Shown here: positions 18,001 through 25,896 of the stretch, in pieces
Position numbering within the stretch: position 1 is the stretch's first letter
Layout of the letters: each line of letters starts with the position of its first letter
NCBI RefSeq assembly: GCF_021390245.1
Contig: NZ_JAJUXH010000001.1
Span: 620,001-684,000, forward strand
Source of the DNA: Dyadobacter sp. CY323
Lineage (GTDB): Bacteria > Bacteroidota > Bacteroidia > Cytophagales > Spirosomataceae
Direction: 5' to 3'
Length of the DNA: 64,000 nucleotides
Made by a program: the position numbers and the translations under genes
The notes under the pieces: generated by a model
The model's input: the letters and a program-made list of their open reading frames with translations, nothing else
Told to the model about the DNA's origin: nothing
Databases searched by the model: none

Positions 18001-18528
18001 TGCGCCGGTAACATACAGTACATCGGCCGCTTCGATGTCGTCATACGTCACCGGAACGGTATCCTCGCCCAATGACATTTTATAACCCACCACCGCCGAG
18101 CTCATACAAAGCCGTGAATTGGTATCGATGTTATTGGATCCGATAAAACCTTTAATGAGCTTATTTACAAGGTAATACTCTTCGGTAAGGCATTGTCCCG
18201 ATACATAAAAGGCGACCGAATCGGGCCCATATTTTTTAATAAATGTTTTGAAAACCGCCGCAGTCCGTTCCAATGCATCGTCCCAGCTCACCCGCTGCAA
18301 AGGCATCGAACGGTTCAGCCGCATTTGAGGGTAAAGCAGCCGGTCCGACTGATCCATGACCGTATAATGCAGGTTCATGCCTTTGGAACAAAGCATTCCT
18401 TTATTGGAAGGATGGTCTTTGTCACCTTCCAGACTCAGCTGCCCGTTCGCTTCCTTTTTCACCACCACACCACAACCCACGCCACAATAGCAGCAGGTAG
18501 ATTTGAAGGAGTTCGCCGAGGTTTTCAT
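15001..18528 (-). CDS. nasA: assimilatory nitrate reductase fused to NADH-dependent FAD reductase and BFD domain
   Basis: A 1175-residue three-part enzyme that would reduce nitrate to nitrite with NADH in the cytoplasm. Residues 1-700 are a molybdopterin (bis-MGD) catalytic subunit: [4Fe-4S] cysteines C12, C15, C19 and C47, and molybdenum ligand C141 in SRLCMSSAV. From about 715 a NirB-like FAD/NAD domain begins (IIIIGAGSAGLGF), with a second nucleotide motif at VIAGGGILGLELA. The C-terminus is a BFD-type [2Fe-2S] domain with C1121, C1123, C1155 and C1158. In other bacteria the reductase part is a separate subunit (NasB/NasC). It lies between the transporter and the rubredoxin-tailed gene in one operon. 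Confidence 0.93.
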   Translation of the reverse strand: MKTSANSFKSTCCYCGVGCGVVVKKEANGQLSLEGDKDHPSNKGMLCSKGMNLHYTVMDQSDRLLYPQMRLNRSMPLQRVSWDDALERTAAVFKTFIKKYGPDSVAFYVSGQCLTEEYYLVNKLIKGFIGSNNIDTNSRLCMSSAVVGYKMSLGEDTVPVTYDDIEAADVLYVTGANPAWCHPIIWRRVEAHKAANPNVKIICVDPRKTDTARSSDLHLQIQPGTDIVLNHAIGRLLIENACIDIDFITDHTDGFEAYTHKVMQRTIAEAAEICGIEAKDIELTAKWIGESNGFLSFWTMGLNQSVIGVNKNLSLINLHLITGRIGKAGSGPFSLTGQPNAMGGRETGGLANILPGHREILNLKHREEMEAFWQTPVHIAHKPGLTATEMFEALADDRLKAIWIINTNPLVSMPDVNVTENALKKARFVVVQDVSTRAETVQMADVVLPAAAWLEKDGTMTNAERRITYLPKALDAPGEALPDSEIIWRFADKMGFGNAFRYSTTSEVYDEYVKITAGTNIDVSGVSHDLLRKNRSIQWPAPASENAFSDSKTNKQLFADHQFYTPNKKAQIHAVDDENTSEPTDSDFPLVLTTGRIRDQWHTMTKTGRVAKLNKHSPQPFLQIHPKDATERNLYDGQLAIVHGRRGEVRVKVQITEDVRPGLCFLPMHWGKILGKNDVRANNLTNALVDPKSKEPDFKFSAIQVSVYKKPVEKIIIIGAGSAGLGFINKYRTLNREDEIHVFSKEIYPFYNRVLLPDYILGAQNWEQLVKLREDQFEENNIIVHKGIGIAHIDRNNKIVVDDLGTEHHYDKLILGTGSRAFMPKGVPQLNGIFNMRSRLDADSLLPFLQQPNPHAVIAGGGILGLELAAAFREMNVQVSVVQRSGRFMERQLDPMGSELLYQELSDRNMETYFNDEIATFYGSENVEGVRLKSGRKIACQVVIMAIGTVPNTGLAHQAGLECKRGVLVNDYLQTSDPEIFAAGEIAEWNGEMWGITLAAEQQAETIATYLAGDISNPYKGSLSMNILKMEGLHLCSMGMIEAPANDPEYEQIVFTDTSKRYYKKCIVHRDKLVGAILVGDKNEFTEFKSLISEGVELSEKRLQLLRSSQKAEALEGKLVCSCNNVGLGNLEKAIESGCDDFQSLCQKTGAGTGCGSCRPEVRSILEKMREAVSI

Positions 18529-18555
18529 TTTTTGTTTGTAGTTGGTTGGTATTGA

Positions 18556-18832
18556 CCTGGCAAGTCTTAAAGACTTACCAAGTCTGGTTTCGGTTTATCA
18601 GGAGGCTCCTCCGGAGCCCAAACCTGGTGTGTGTCGCAGTGCTAGAAACAGGAGGCCACGCTGTGGCCGCATTATAGCTTCGGAGGAGCTTCCTGTTTCT
18701 GGCATAACGAAGTTGTGGTCGCATTGCAGCTCCGGAGGAGCTTCCTGTTTCTAGCAAATCCGAATCATAATCCGAATCGGGCTCCGGAGGAGCCTCCTGA
18801 GACTTGGCAAGTCTTTAAGACTTGCCAAGTCT
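18556..18832. repeat. nested inverted-repeat element inside the nitrate operon
   Basis: The gap between the transporter and nitrate reductase genes is filled by nested inverted repeats. A perfect 16-bp-arm palindrome lies at 18800-18832 (AGACTTGGCAAGTCTT and its complement around one T), with a degraded copy at 18557-18587. Inside are exact 20-bp arms at 18599-18618 and 18780-18799, and a third pair near 18641-18653 and 18742-18755 (GCTAGAAACAGGA and complement), with an extra copy near 18690. The whole can fold into one long branched stem. The transporter's stop codon (18831-18833) falls in the palindrome. It resembles REP/BIME-type elements; no transposase is present. Confidence 0.9.
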
Positions 18833-20147
18833 AGCTTCTCGCTTCCAGAACTTCCAACGTTTCCGTTTCGGCGACAACCTGTTTCGTTTTATCAAAATTG
18901 ACCAATGCCACCACCGCCGCCACGCACGCAATCGCCACACCGATATACATAAATGCCTGTGCGTAGCTAATGCTGCTGGATTTGAACAGAAATCCGGCCA
19001 AAACCGCACCCACATTTCCACCTGCACCGACAATGCCACTCACGGAACCGATCGCTTTTTGATTTACAAATGGAACAATGGCATATGTCACTCCATTGGC
19101 CATTTTTAGGAACATCGCGAAGCCAAGCATGGTAAGAACCGCCACCACAACAGTGTCGCTCTGCGCAAAAAGTGCGATGCCGATTCCTTCCATAGCAAGC
19201 AGTAATGCGAGCAACCTGCCTTTGCCAAGCAGGCCATAGCTTTTACCCACTTTATCCGCAAGAATTCCGCCGACGGCGCGCGCAAAAATGTTCATGAAAC
19301 CAAACGTCCCGGCAAGAATCCCAGCTGTGGCGAGAGATGTATCGAAGTTTTCAAAAAAATAAAGTGCGGCGACATTATCAAAGGTGATTTCAATCCCAAA
19401 ACAGGCCCCATACGCCAGAAACAATGCCCAGGTACGTTTGTCTTTCATGGCCATCGCCAGCGTGCCTTTGGTTTTGACTGCTTTTGGATTCGCAATTTCA
19501 AGGTCTTCGAAATTACCCGCCGGAGTATCCTTTGTGAAAAAGTAATAGACAAAAGCAAAAATCAGCAACGTAATTCCCGGGATGATCATTGCCAGCCTCC
19601 AAGCCGATTCCGGCAAATATCCGGCACCCACAAAACCCGCAAAAATCAATGGCATGACCATATTGGTGATCCCGCCGCCCAGGTTACCCCAGCCGCCCGC
19701 CACCGCATTGGCAGTACCGACGATCTTCTTGTCGAACATCACCGAAGTATGGTATTGTGTGATCACAAACGACGCGCCGATGACGCCGATCGCCAGGCGA
19801 AAAAGTAAAAATGACTCATACGAATGCACCAGCCCGACAGACATCACCGGAAAAGCGCAAATCCCCATTAATGCTGCATACGTTTTTCTCGGCCCCCAGG
19901 TATCGCAGAGTTTACCGATCACAATGCGCGCCACGACCGTCGCCGCCACGGATGCGATGATGATGTTACCGATCTGACTTTTTGTTAAACCTAGGTCCGT
20001 TTTAATGACAGACATCAGCGGCGCCAGGCCGAACCATCCGAAAAAGCATAGGAAGAATGCCATCCAGGTGAGGTGAAACGTGCGCATTTGTACGCCTTTG
20101 AAGCTGAAAATGCTGAGTTTTTCGAGTGGCTTGTTTGTAATTTCCAT
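18831..20147 (-). CDS. narK: nitrate/nitrite transporter, MFS family (NarK/NrtP type)
   Basis: A 438-residue, 12-helix major facilitator that brings nitrate into the cytoplasm, possibly exchanging nitrite. The nitrate signature GGWGNLGGGITNMVMP is present in helix 5, and a second glycine-rich motif, GIVGAGGNVGAVLAGFL, in helix 11. A cytoplasmic N-terminal tail of about 20 residues precedes helix 1 (FHLTWMAFFLCFFGWFGLAP). It is the third gene of the leftward operon, 29 bases after the outer-membrane channel. Its C-terminal stop lies in the large repeat element, so its final residues (LEARS) may be repeat-derived. Confidence 0.95.
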   Translation of the reverse strand: MEITNKPLEKLSIFSFKGVQMRTFHLTWMAFFLCFFGWFGLAPLMSVIKTDLGLTKSQIGNIIIASVAATVVARIVIGKLCDTWGPRKTYAALMGICAFPVMSVGLVHSYESFLLFRLAIGVIGASFVITQYHTSVMFDKKIVGTANAVAGGWGNLGGGITNMVMPLIFAGFVGAGYLPESAWRLAMIIPGITLLIFAFVYYFFTKDTPAGNFEDLEIANPKAVKTKGTLAMAMKDKRTWALFLAYGACFGIEITFDNVAALYFFENFDTSLATAGILAGTFGFMNIFARAVGGILADKVGKSYGLLGKGRLLALLLAMEGIGIALFAQSDTVVVAVLTMLGFAMFLKMANGVTYAIVPFVNQKAIGSVSGIVGAGGNVGAVLAGFLFKSSSISYAQAFMYIGVAIACVAAVVALVNFDKTKQVVAETETLEVLEARS

Positions 20148-20176
20148 TGTAATAAGAGTTGAGAGATTGAAGTGGA

Positions 20177-21535
20177 TTACCTGGTAAATTCAGGTTTAAT
20201 GTTGATCATCAAATACGCCCAGTTTGCCATTTTGGAAGGATTGGCAACGTTTTTAACGTATGCTAATGTGGAAGTTGTAAAATAGGTGCAATAACCTCCC
20301 TGAAAACTGATAGACTTGGTTAAATTATAATTCGCAATAATGTCGAGCTCGCTTCCCAGACTGGCAGATAGCTTTTCGTCTTTCGCATTGTGAATCGTTT
20401 CCGCGCTCGAAAAGTGATGATAGTCAGCCGAAACAGAGAATTTTTCTGAGGCTTTGATGACGCTGTTTACATACAGATCCGAAAGTCCGCCTTTACCGAA
20501 ACCATTGGCCGCATAGAAATAATCCATTTGTCCCCAAAACTTGTGAGGCGTGCCATATAATGGATCGAATGTCCTGTTTTTCGCAGAGTTAGCGCCGGTT
20601 CCTGAGGTATGGTCGAAACCGGGGCCGATGGAGAAAAATTTGTTTACCGTATACAATCCGTGCACGGAGTACATATTGGCATTCAGTGACTTACCGTCGC
20701 GATCCTTCCCTGTTTGAAAGTACGCGCTCGCCGTTACATTCCACGATGGATGTGGTTTAAGCTGCAGATACGGGCCAACTGTAACACGGTTCCAGGTACC
20801 GTTTTGTATCGTTTTTTCACCGCTTTGTTTTAATGTATATTTTTGAAAATCATCCTTCAATGCCAGAAATGAGACTATTCCACGGTTTAGTTTTTTACCT
20901 AAATAAATGAACTGCATCGATTTGTACATGGTACCGATCCCATTGGTGCCGGCCGGATATGCGGTGGGAACGCCGTCATATAAAGTGCCCGTTTTCAATT
21001 CACGGTTTTGATTATACGCAACTCCCATGTGTGCGGTAAAATTGTTGGCGCCCCATTTCAAAACTGCCGCATCGTGACGTCTCGCTTGTTGCAGCCAATC
21101 CAGGTTGCCGAGCAGGCGGCTGTCGTCATAAAGCAATTCCTGACTGCCTATTTTCAATGCGAATTCCTTGCCCAGCTTTGTTTTGGCTGTATCGAGCAAA
21201 CTGATTTCCGCCCAGGCTTCGTGCAGCATCAGCCCATTTAATGCCGAATTGGTGATCCGGTTGTTGGTAGAAGCATCTTGTCCCCAAACCCGAACATCCT
21301 GAACAGCCACGAAAAAATGGAAACGATACCCCTTGTAACCCGCATTCAGCCGTGTTCTTTGTGAGGTGAAAAAAGCAGGTTTTTCTCCTTTTGCCAGCGG
21401 AGTTCCCTGACCTTGCAGCAGTTCGGTGCGGGTTCTGAGTTGTCCCAAGACAATCAGTTGGGCCAGTGTTTTATGGGGGCCGAGCATGGCGATGCCGATG
21501 ATACCCAGCCAGAGCAGGTACACGTTCTTTTTCAT
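20177..21535 (-). CDS. alginate-export-like outer-membrane beta-barrel protein
   Basis: A 452-residue protein with a signal peptide (cleavage after about residue 25, TLAQ) and a beta-barrel of many amphipathic strands related to the alginate export (AlgE-like) porin family: LGQLRTRTELLQGQ at the start and LRLN-like strand repeats. It ends with MINIKPEFTR, a typical outer-membrane C-terminus. In this operon, between siroheme methyltransferase and the nitrate transporter, it is most likely the outer-membrane channel for nitrate or nitrite, not for alginate. That substrate is inferred from position only. Confidence 0.8.
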   Translation of the reverse strand: MKKNVYLLWLGIIGIAMLGPHKTLAQLIVLGQLRTRTELLQGQGTPLAKGEKPAFFTSQRTRLNAGYKGYRFHFFVAVQDVRVWGQDASTNNRITNSALNGLMLHEAWAEISLLDTAKTKLGKEFALKIGSQELLYDDSRLLGNLDWLQQARRHDAAVLKWGANNFTAHMGVAYNQNRELKTGTLYDGVPTAYPAGTNGIGTMYKSMQFIYLGKKLNRGIVSFLALKDDFQKYTLKQSGEKTIQNGTWNRVTVGPYLQLKPHPSWNVTASAYFQTGKDRDGKSLNANMYSVHGLYTVNKFFSIGPGFDHTSGTGANSAKNRTFDPLYGTPHKFWGQMDYFYAANGFGKGGLSDLYVNSVIKASEKFSVSADYHHFSSAETIHNAKDEKLSASLGSELDIIANYNLTKSISFQGGYCTYFTTSTLAYVKNVANPSKMANWAYLMINIKPEFTR

Positions 21536-21558
21536 AAAATGGGAGTTAAAGGCTGATA

Positions 21559-22317
21559 TTAAACCAGTTGCATGCTTTGCAGATAATCCAATGCGTACGA
21601 GGGATGCAGCGACACTACTTCACCTATTACCATAATCGCCGGCGTCCCAATTCCATTTTCTTCCACAAGTCGCGGCATTTCCCAAACCTGCCCGATCACA
21701 CTTTTTTCATTCTCCCAGGTTCCATTCTGGATCACGGCCATTGGCAAATGCGCCCGACCGAATTTTTTATACAAATCACAAATATCCTGCAACCGGCTCA
21801 TCCCCATTAAAACCACTATGGTCGCTTTGGATTGCGCCGCCAGCTGCATATCGTCCGAAAGTTCTTCATGGCGGGTCGTTCCGGTGATCACCCAAAAACT
21901 CTCGCTATAACCACGGCTGGTAACCGGGATTTCCAGAGATGCAGGTACCGCAATGCAGCTCGAAACGCCCGGTATTACTTCCACTTTTACTCCGTGCTCG
22001 CGTGCATATTCCAGTTCTTCATAACCTCGGCCGAATACAAATGAGTCGCCGCCTTTGAGTCTTACCACATGTCCTCGCTTCCGTGCAAGCCTGACGATCA
22101 GCCCATTGATCTCATTTTGAGAGAAGGAAGGATTGCCTGCTTTTTTGCCTACATACATTTTTAAGGCTTCTGCTGGCGCAAATTCCAGCAGCTCCGGATT
22201 GGCGAGCTCATCATACAATACTACATCTGCCTGCTGCAATGCTTTCATCCCTTTTAAAGTGATCAGCTCTGCATTTCCCGGCCCGGCTCCGACTAGTGTA
22301 AGTTTTGGCGTCATCAT
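21559..22317 (-). CDS. cobA: uroporphyrinogen-III C-methyltransferase
   Basis: A 252-residue S-adenosylmethionine-dependent enzyme that methylates uroporphyrinogen III at C2 and C7 to give precorrin-2, the first step to siroheme. Family motifs are present: LTLVGAGPGNAELITLKG, VVLYDELANPELL, VRLKGGDSFVFGRG and VIPGVSSCIAVPA. It is first in the leftward nitrate operon and divergent from nirB, whose product needs siroheme. The oxidase/ferrochelatase needed to finish siroheme (as in CysG or MET8) is not fused and not in this window, so it must lie elsewhere. Confidence 0.95.
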   Translation of the reverse strand: MMTPKLTLVGAGPGNAELITLKGMKALQQADVVLYDELANPELLEFAPAEALKMYVGKKAGNPSFSQNEINGLIVRLARKRGHVVRLKGGDSFVFGRGYEELEYAREHGVKVEVIPGVSSCIAVPASLEIPVTSRGYSESFWVITGTTRHEELSDDMQLAAQSKATIVVLMGMSRLQDICDLYKKFGRAHLPMAVIQNGTWENEKSVIGQVWEMPRLVEENGIGTPAIMVIGEVVSLHPSYALDYLQSMQLV

Positions 22318-22587
22318 ATGTAATGGAGTGTTTGATATTAGAAATGTACTATGAATAGTATATAATTACTACGTTAACTATGGGATCAAAATTAAATGTA
22401 ATATTTTACAAAACAATAGTTTTACCAAATTTATATTTGTTTTTGACTATAAAGAAGAATATATGATTAGGAAATTAACTATTTGCCATTTACATTTGAT
22501 CATCACATTTGACACATTAAAATACATTATATTTAAAAAGTTATATAATTTACAATTGTTGTTATAATTTAATAGTTAAAAAATACT
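22318..22587. promoter_or_regulatory. divergent A+T-rich control region between cobA operon and nirB
   Basis: A 270-base, strongly A+T-rich region separates the two arms of the nitrate island and must hold promoters for both. A perfect TAnnTTTG box, TATATTTG, lies at 22432-22439 on the plus strand. A second candidate is TTTG (22508-22511) with TATATTTA at 22528-22535, though its 16-base spacer is short. I could not identify a clear binding site for the NarL-like regulator encoded downstream. Confidence 0.45.
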
Positions 22588-25104
22588 ATGTACTCCATTA
22601 CTAACACTCGAATTGTAGTTGCAGGCAACGGAATGGTCGGATATAAATTCTGCGAAAAACTGTTGTCCCGCAAGAAAAATGATCAGGTTTTTCAGATCAC
22701 CGTTTTTGGTGAAGAGCCGCGTGAAGCCTATGACAGGGTACATCTAAGCGAATTCTTTGCCGGGAAAAGCGCGGACGACCTCTCGCTGGCCAGCAAGGAA
22801 TGGTACCAGGAAAATGGCATTAAACTGTTGCTTTCTGATCCGGTAGTTGACATCGACCGCGAACAAAAGTGCGTCCGGTCTCACCATGGACATGTAGTAT
22901 ATTATGACTACCTCATATTAGCCACCGGTTCTGGTGCATTTGTTCCGTCCATTCCCGGTGTTGAAAAAGATGGGGTTTTTGTATATCGCACGATTGAAGA
23001 TCTGGAAATGATCCGGTCGCATGCTGCGAGAGCAAAGAAAGGTGCTGTACTTGGCGGCGGGTTACTTGGTTTGGAAGCCGCAAAAGCATTGCTGGATTTA
23101 GGTTTGCAGGAGGCGCATGTGGTCGAGTTTGCATCGAGGCTTATGCCCAGACAGATCGACGAGGCTGGTTCGCGGACGTTGAAAAACCAGCTGGAGTCGC
23201 TTGGATTGCAGATCCATTTAGGCAAAAGCACCCAGGAAATAACCGGGGGCGATTGCCTTGAAGGCATGCAATTCACCGATGGCAGTCTGCTCGTGGTGGA
23301 TATGCTGGTGATTTCGGCAGGTATCAGACCCAGAGATGAGTTAGCCAAAATCGCAGGTCTGGAGACGCATCCTCGTGGCGGTATTATTGTCAATAATCAG
23401 CTGCAAACATCCGATCCGGCCATTTTCGCAATTGGGGAATGTGCATTGGCGCATCATATGATTTACGGGCTGATCGCGCCGGGGTATGAAATGGCCGAAG
23501 TGGTGGCGACCAGGATCGCCGGTGGTGAAAAGGAGTTTTTGCCTTACGATATGTCTACCAAACTGAAACTGATCGGGACCGATGTGGCGAGTTTTGGTGA
23601 TCCATTCATTGAAGAACCGGCCTGTAAAACGATCCGTTTCGAAAATAAAGCAAAAGGCATTTACAAACGCGTCAATATAAGTGAGGATGGAAAAACGCTT
23701 TTGGGCGGTATTCTCGTCGGCGACGCGAGTCAGTATAACATGCTTTTGCAGACATTTAAGAATAAAACCATTTTGCCACCTGATCCCGAAGATCTGATCC
23801 TGGGATCGAGGGGCGGCGAGGAGGCTGGCGCGGGTGTAATGGGCTTCCCGGACGATGCATTGATATGCTCATGCGAAGCAGTTACCAAAGGAATGCTTTG
23901 CCACGAAATCGGTGAAAATGGGCATCATACCGTCGATGCTTTAAAAAAATGCTGCAAAGCCGGGACGGGTTGTGGCGGTTGCGTGCCGATGGTGAAGGAT
24001 ATCATTGCAGGCGTGATGAAACAAAAGGGTGTGTATGTACGAAATGTCGTTTGCGAACACTTTAATTACACGCGCCAGGAATTGCTGGACCTGGTAAAAA
24101 TGGCCGGATTGAAAACATATGGGACTGTTTTGGATGAGTTTGGACATGGCGATGGCTGCGAGGTCTGCAAACCCTTGGTAGCATCGGTACTTGCCAGCTT
24201 GTGGAACGAAAGTATTTTGCAAAAAGACCGCGCACCGATCCAGGATTCGAACGATCGCTACCTTGCCAATATTCAGAAAGGCGGTACCTACTCCGTCGTA
24301 CCGCGGATCCCAGGCGGGGAGATTACGCCTGAAAAGCTGATCGTGATCGGGCAGGTTGCTTATAAATATGGGTTATATACCAAAATCACCGGCGGTCAGC
24401 GCATTGATATGTTCGGCGCGCATTTGGGAGACCTGCCTTCGATCTGGGAGGAGCTGATCGAGGCCGGTTTTGAAAGCGGACATGCCTATGGGAAATCGTT
24501 AAGAACTGTAAAAAGCTGCGTAGGATCCACCTGGTGCCGTTTTGGCGTGCAAGATTCGGTGAGTTTTGCCATTGAAGTCGAAGACCGGTATAAAGGGTTG
24601 CGTTCCCCGCATAAACTCAAATCGGCAGTATCCGGCTGCATCCGCGAATGTGCCGAGGCGCAAAGCAAGGATTTCGGGATTATCGCGACCGAAAAAGGCT
24701 GGAACTTGTACGTATGCGGAAATGGGGGATCCAAACCGCAGCACGCGCAATTGCTAGCCACCGATGTTGACAAAGAAATGTGCATCCGCCTCATCGACCG
24801 CTTCCTGATGTTTTATATAAAAACTGCAGATCCATTGGCAAGAACTGCTACCTGGCTCAATAAAATGGAAGGCGGCATGAGTTACCTCAGGGCTGTGATT
24901 GTGGAGGATTCGCTCGGGATCGCCGCCGACCTGGAACGCGACATCCAGCAGCTGATCGATGTCTATCAATGCGAATGGAAGGAAGTAGTCCGGAATCCCG
25001 AGCTGAGAAAAAGATTTACCCATTTTGTAAACACCCCTGAGAAAGACCCATCCGTTACGTTCGATACTATGCGGGAGCAGAAGAAGGCGAAAGAGTGGGT
25101 TTGA
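22588..25104 (+). CDS. nirB: nitrite reductase (NADH), large subunit
   Basis: An 838-residue flavo-siroheme enzyme that reduces nitrite to ammonium in the cytoplasm. Domain order: FAD/NAD(P) reductase (1-410; IVVAGNGMVGYKFCEKL, GAVLGGGLLGLEAA), two BFD-like [2Fe-2S] domains (C427, C429 and the CGGC cluster near 465; a second around 485-545), then the ferredoxin-like and siroheme domain. The siroheme/[4Fe-4S] ligands are complete: C644-x5-C650 (CVGSTWC) and C684-x3-C688 (CIREC). Length matches family members of about 840. It is followed by nirD and is divergent from the nitrate reductase operon. The intact cysteines contrast with the rubredoxin-tailed paralogue. Confidence 0.97.
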   Translation: MYSITNTRIVVAGNGMVGYKFCEKLLSRKKNDQVFQITVFGEEPREAYDRVHLSEFFAGKSADDLSLASKEWYQENGIKLLLSDPVVDIDREQKCVRSHHGHVVYYDYLILATGSGAFVPSIPGVEKDGVFVYRTIEDLEMIRSHAARAKKGAVLGGGLLGLEAAKALLDLGLQEAHVVEFASRLMPRQIDEAGSRTLKNQLESLGLQIHLGKSTQEITGGDCLEGMQFTDGSLLVVDMLVISAGIRPRDELAKIAGLETHPRGGIIVNNQLQTSDPAIFAIGECALAHHMIYGLIAPGYEMAEVVATRIAGGEKEFLPYDMSTKLKLIGTDVASFGDPFIEEPACKTIRFENKAKGIYKRVNISEDGKTLLGGILVGDASQYNMLLQTFKNKTILPPDPEDLILGSRGGEEAGAGVMGFPDDALICSCEAVTKGMLCHEIGENGHHTVDALKKCCKAGTGCGGCVPMVKDIIAGVMKQKGVYVRNVVCEHFNYTRQELLDLVKMAGLKTYGTVLDEFGHGDGCEVCKPLVASVLASLWNESILQKDRAPIQDSNDRYLANIQKGGTYSVVPRIPGGEITPEKLIVIGQVAYKYGLYTKITGGQRIDMFGAHLGDLPSIWEELIEAGFESGHAYGKSLRTVKSCVGSTWCRFGVQDSVSFAIEVEDRYKGLRSPHKLKSAVSGCIRECAEAQSKDFGIIATEKGWNLYVCGNGGSKPQHAQLLATDVDKEMCIRLIDRFLMFYIKTADPLARTATWLNKMEGGMSYLRAVIVEDSLGIAADLERDIQQLIDVYQCEWKEVVRNPELRKRFTHFVNTPEKDPSVTFDTMREQKKAKEWV

Positions 25105-25226
25105 CCCGCGACCCCGGCCCCCGGCCCCCTGAGAGGGGGCTCGCTTTTAGCTACTAATGCATAAGGGTGTCCTTTTCTAACAAGTCCCGTTTCTAAAAGT
25201 CCCCTTTAGGGGATTTAGGGGAAAAG
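25105..25226. repeat. G/C-rich hairpin repeats between nirB and nirD
   Basis: The gap after nirB contains short hairpins: CCCCCTGAGAGGGGG near 25128-25140 and CCCCTTTAGGGG near 25202-25213, the latter echoing the palindrome core at 12741-12804. In between lies A+T-rich sequence with a lone TTTTAGCTA. It could attenuate or separate nirB and nirD messages. Confidence 0.65.
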
Positions 25227-25289
25227 GCTCCCATCGCCCAAACACAAAACTTGCTTCATTACCAATTTAATATTCAAATTCCAACTCCT

Positions 25290-25649
25290 ATGTACTCACA
25301 AGACAATACTGCAACAAAACTTACCTGGCATAAAGCCTGCCACGTAAATGATATTCCCGAAGATGGCGGCGGGTGTGCGCTGATTAATGGGAAACAAATC
25401 GCTATTTTTAATTTCAGCAGGCGCGGGGAGTGGTTTGCGACGGATAATCAATGTCCGCACAGGCAGCAAATGGCCGTTTCGCGCGGAATGATCGGGAGCC
25501 ACGAAGGCGAGCCGAAAGTAGCTTGCCCGTTTCACAAAAAAACCTTTTCATTGCAAACCGGAAAGTGCCTCAACGACGACAATTACGCCATTAATACCTT
25601 CCCGGTGATGGTTGAAGAGAATTTGATTTACATTGGGATCGGGAAGTGA
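25290..25649 (+). CDS. nirD: nitrite reductase (NADH), small subunit, Rieske type
   Basis: A 119-residue protein from ATG 25290 (an upstream in-frame TTG would add 13 unlikely residues). It carries the Rieske [2Fe-2S] ligands in C-x-H and C-x2-H form: NQCPHRQ and ACPFHKK, separated by 30 residues with the usual loop. NirD partners NirB in cytoplasmic nitrite reduction. It lies 185 bases after nirB, an unusually long gap filled by repeats. Its stop codon (TGA in AAGTGAGATG) sits at the front of the GTGAGAT array. Confidence 0.92.
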   Translation: MYSQDNTATKLTWHKACHVNDIPEDGGGCALINGKQIAIFNFSRRGEWFATDNQCPHRQQMAVSRGMIGSHEGEPKVACPFHKKTFSLQTGKCLNDDNYAINTFPVMVEENLIYIGIGK

Positions 25650-25659
25650 GATGTTGGAA

Positions 25660-25785
25660 GTGAGATGTGAGATGTGAGATGTGAGATGTGAGATGTGAGA
25701 TGTGAGATGTGAGATGTGAGATGTGAGATGTGAGATGTGAGATGTGAGATGTAAGATGTGAGATGTGGGATGTGGGATGTGAGAA
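25660..25785 (+). repeat. heptanucleotide tandem array (GTGAGAT)18
   Basis: Eighteen 7-bp units in strict register, thirteen identical at the start and later units with single changes (GTAAGAT, GTGGGAT, GTGAGAA). A partly complementary run of CACATCTCAC and CACATTC units follows at 25824-25880, so the RNA could fold into a long hairpin just upstream of the narX-like start at 25897. No spacers are present, so it is not CRISPR. Confidence 0.95.
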
Positions 25786-25823
25786 GCTTGTCCGTTTTCA
25801 ATTTTAAGTTAAATTTTCAAATT

Positions 25824-25880
25824 CCACATTCCACATTCCACCTTTCACATCTCACTTTTCACATCTCACCTTTCACATCC
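25824..25880. repeat. inverse partner of the GTGAGAT array
   Basis: A run of CACATTC, CACATCTCAC and TTTCACATC units, broadly the reverse complement of the array at 25660-25785, separated from it by about 40 bases. It ends 16 bases before the kinase start codon. Confidence 0.75.
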
Positions 25881-25896
25881 AACACCCAACCGCTCG

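Noticed and set aside
25660..25785. Possible CRISPR array
   Set aside because: The 7-bp units are contiguous, with no spacers and no cas genes.
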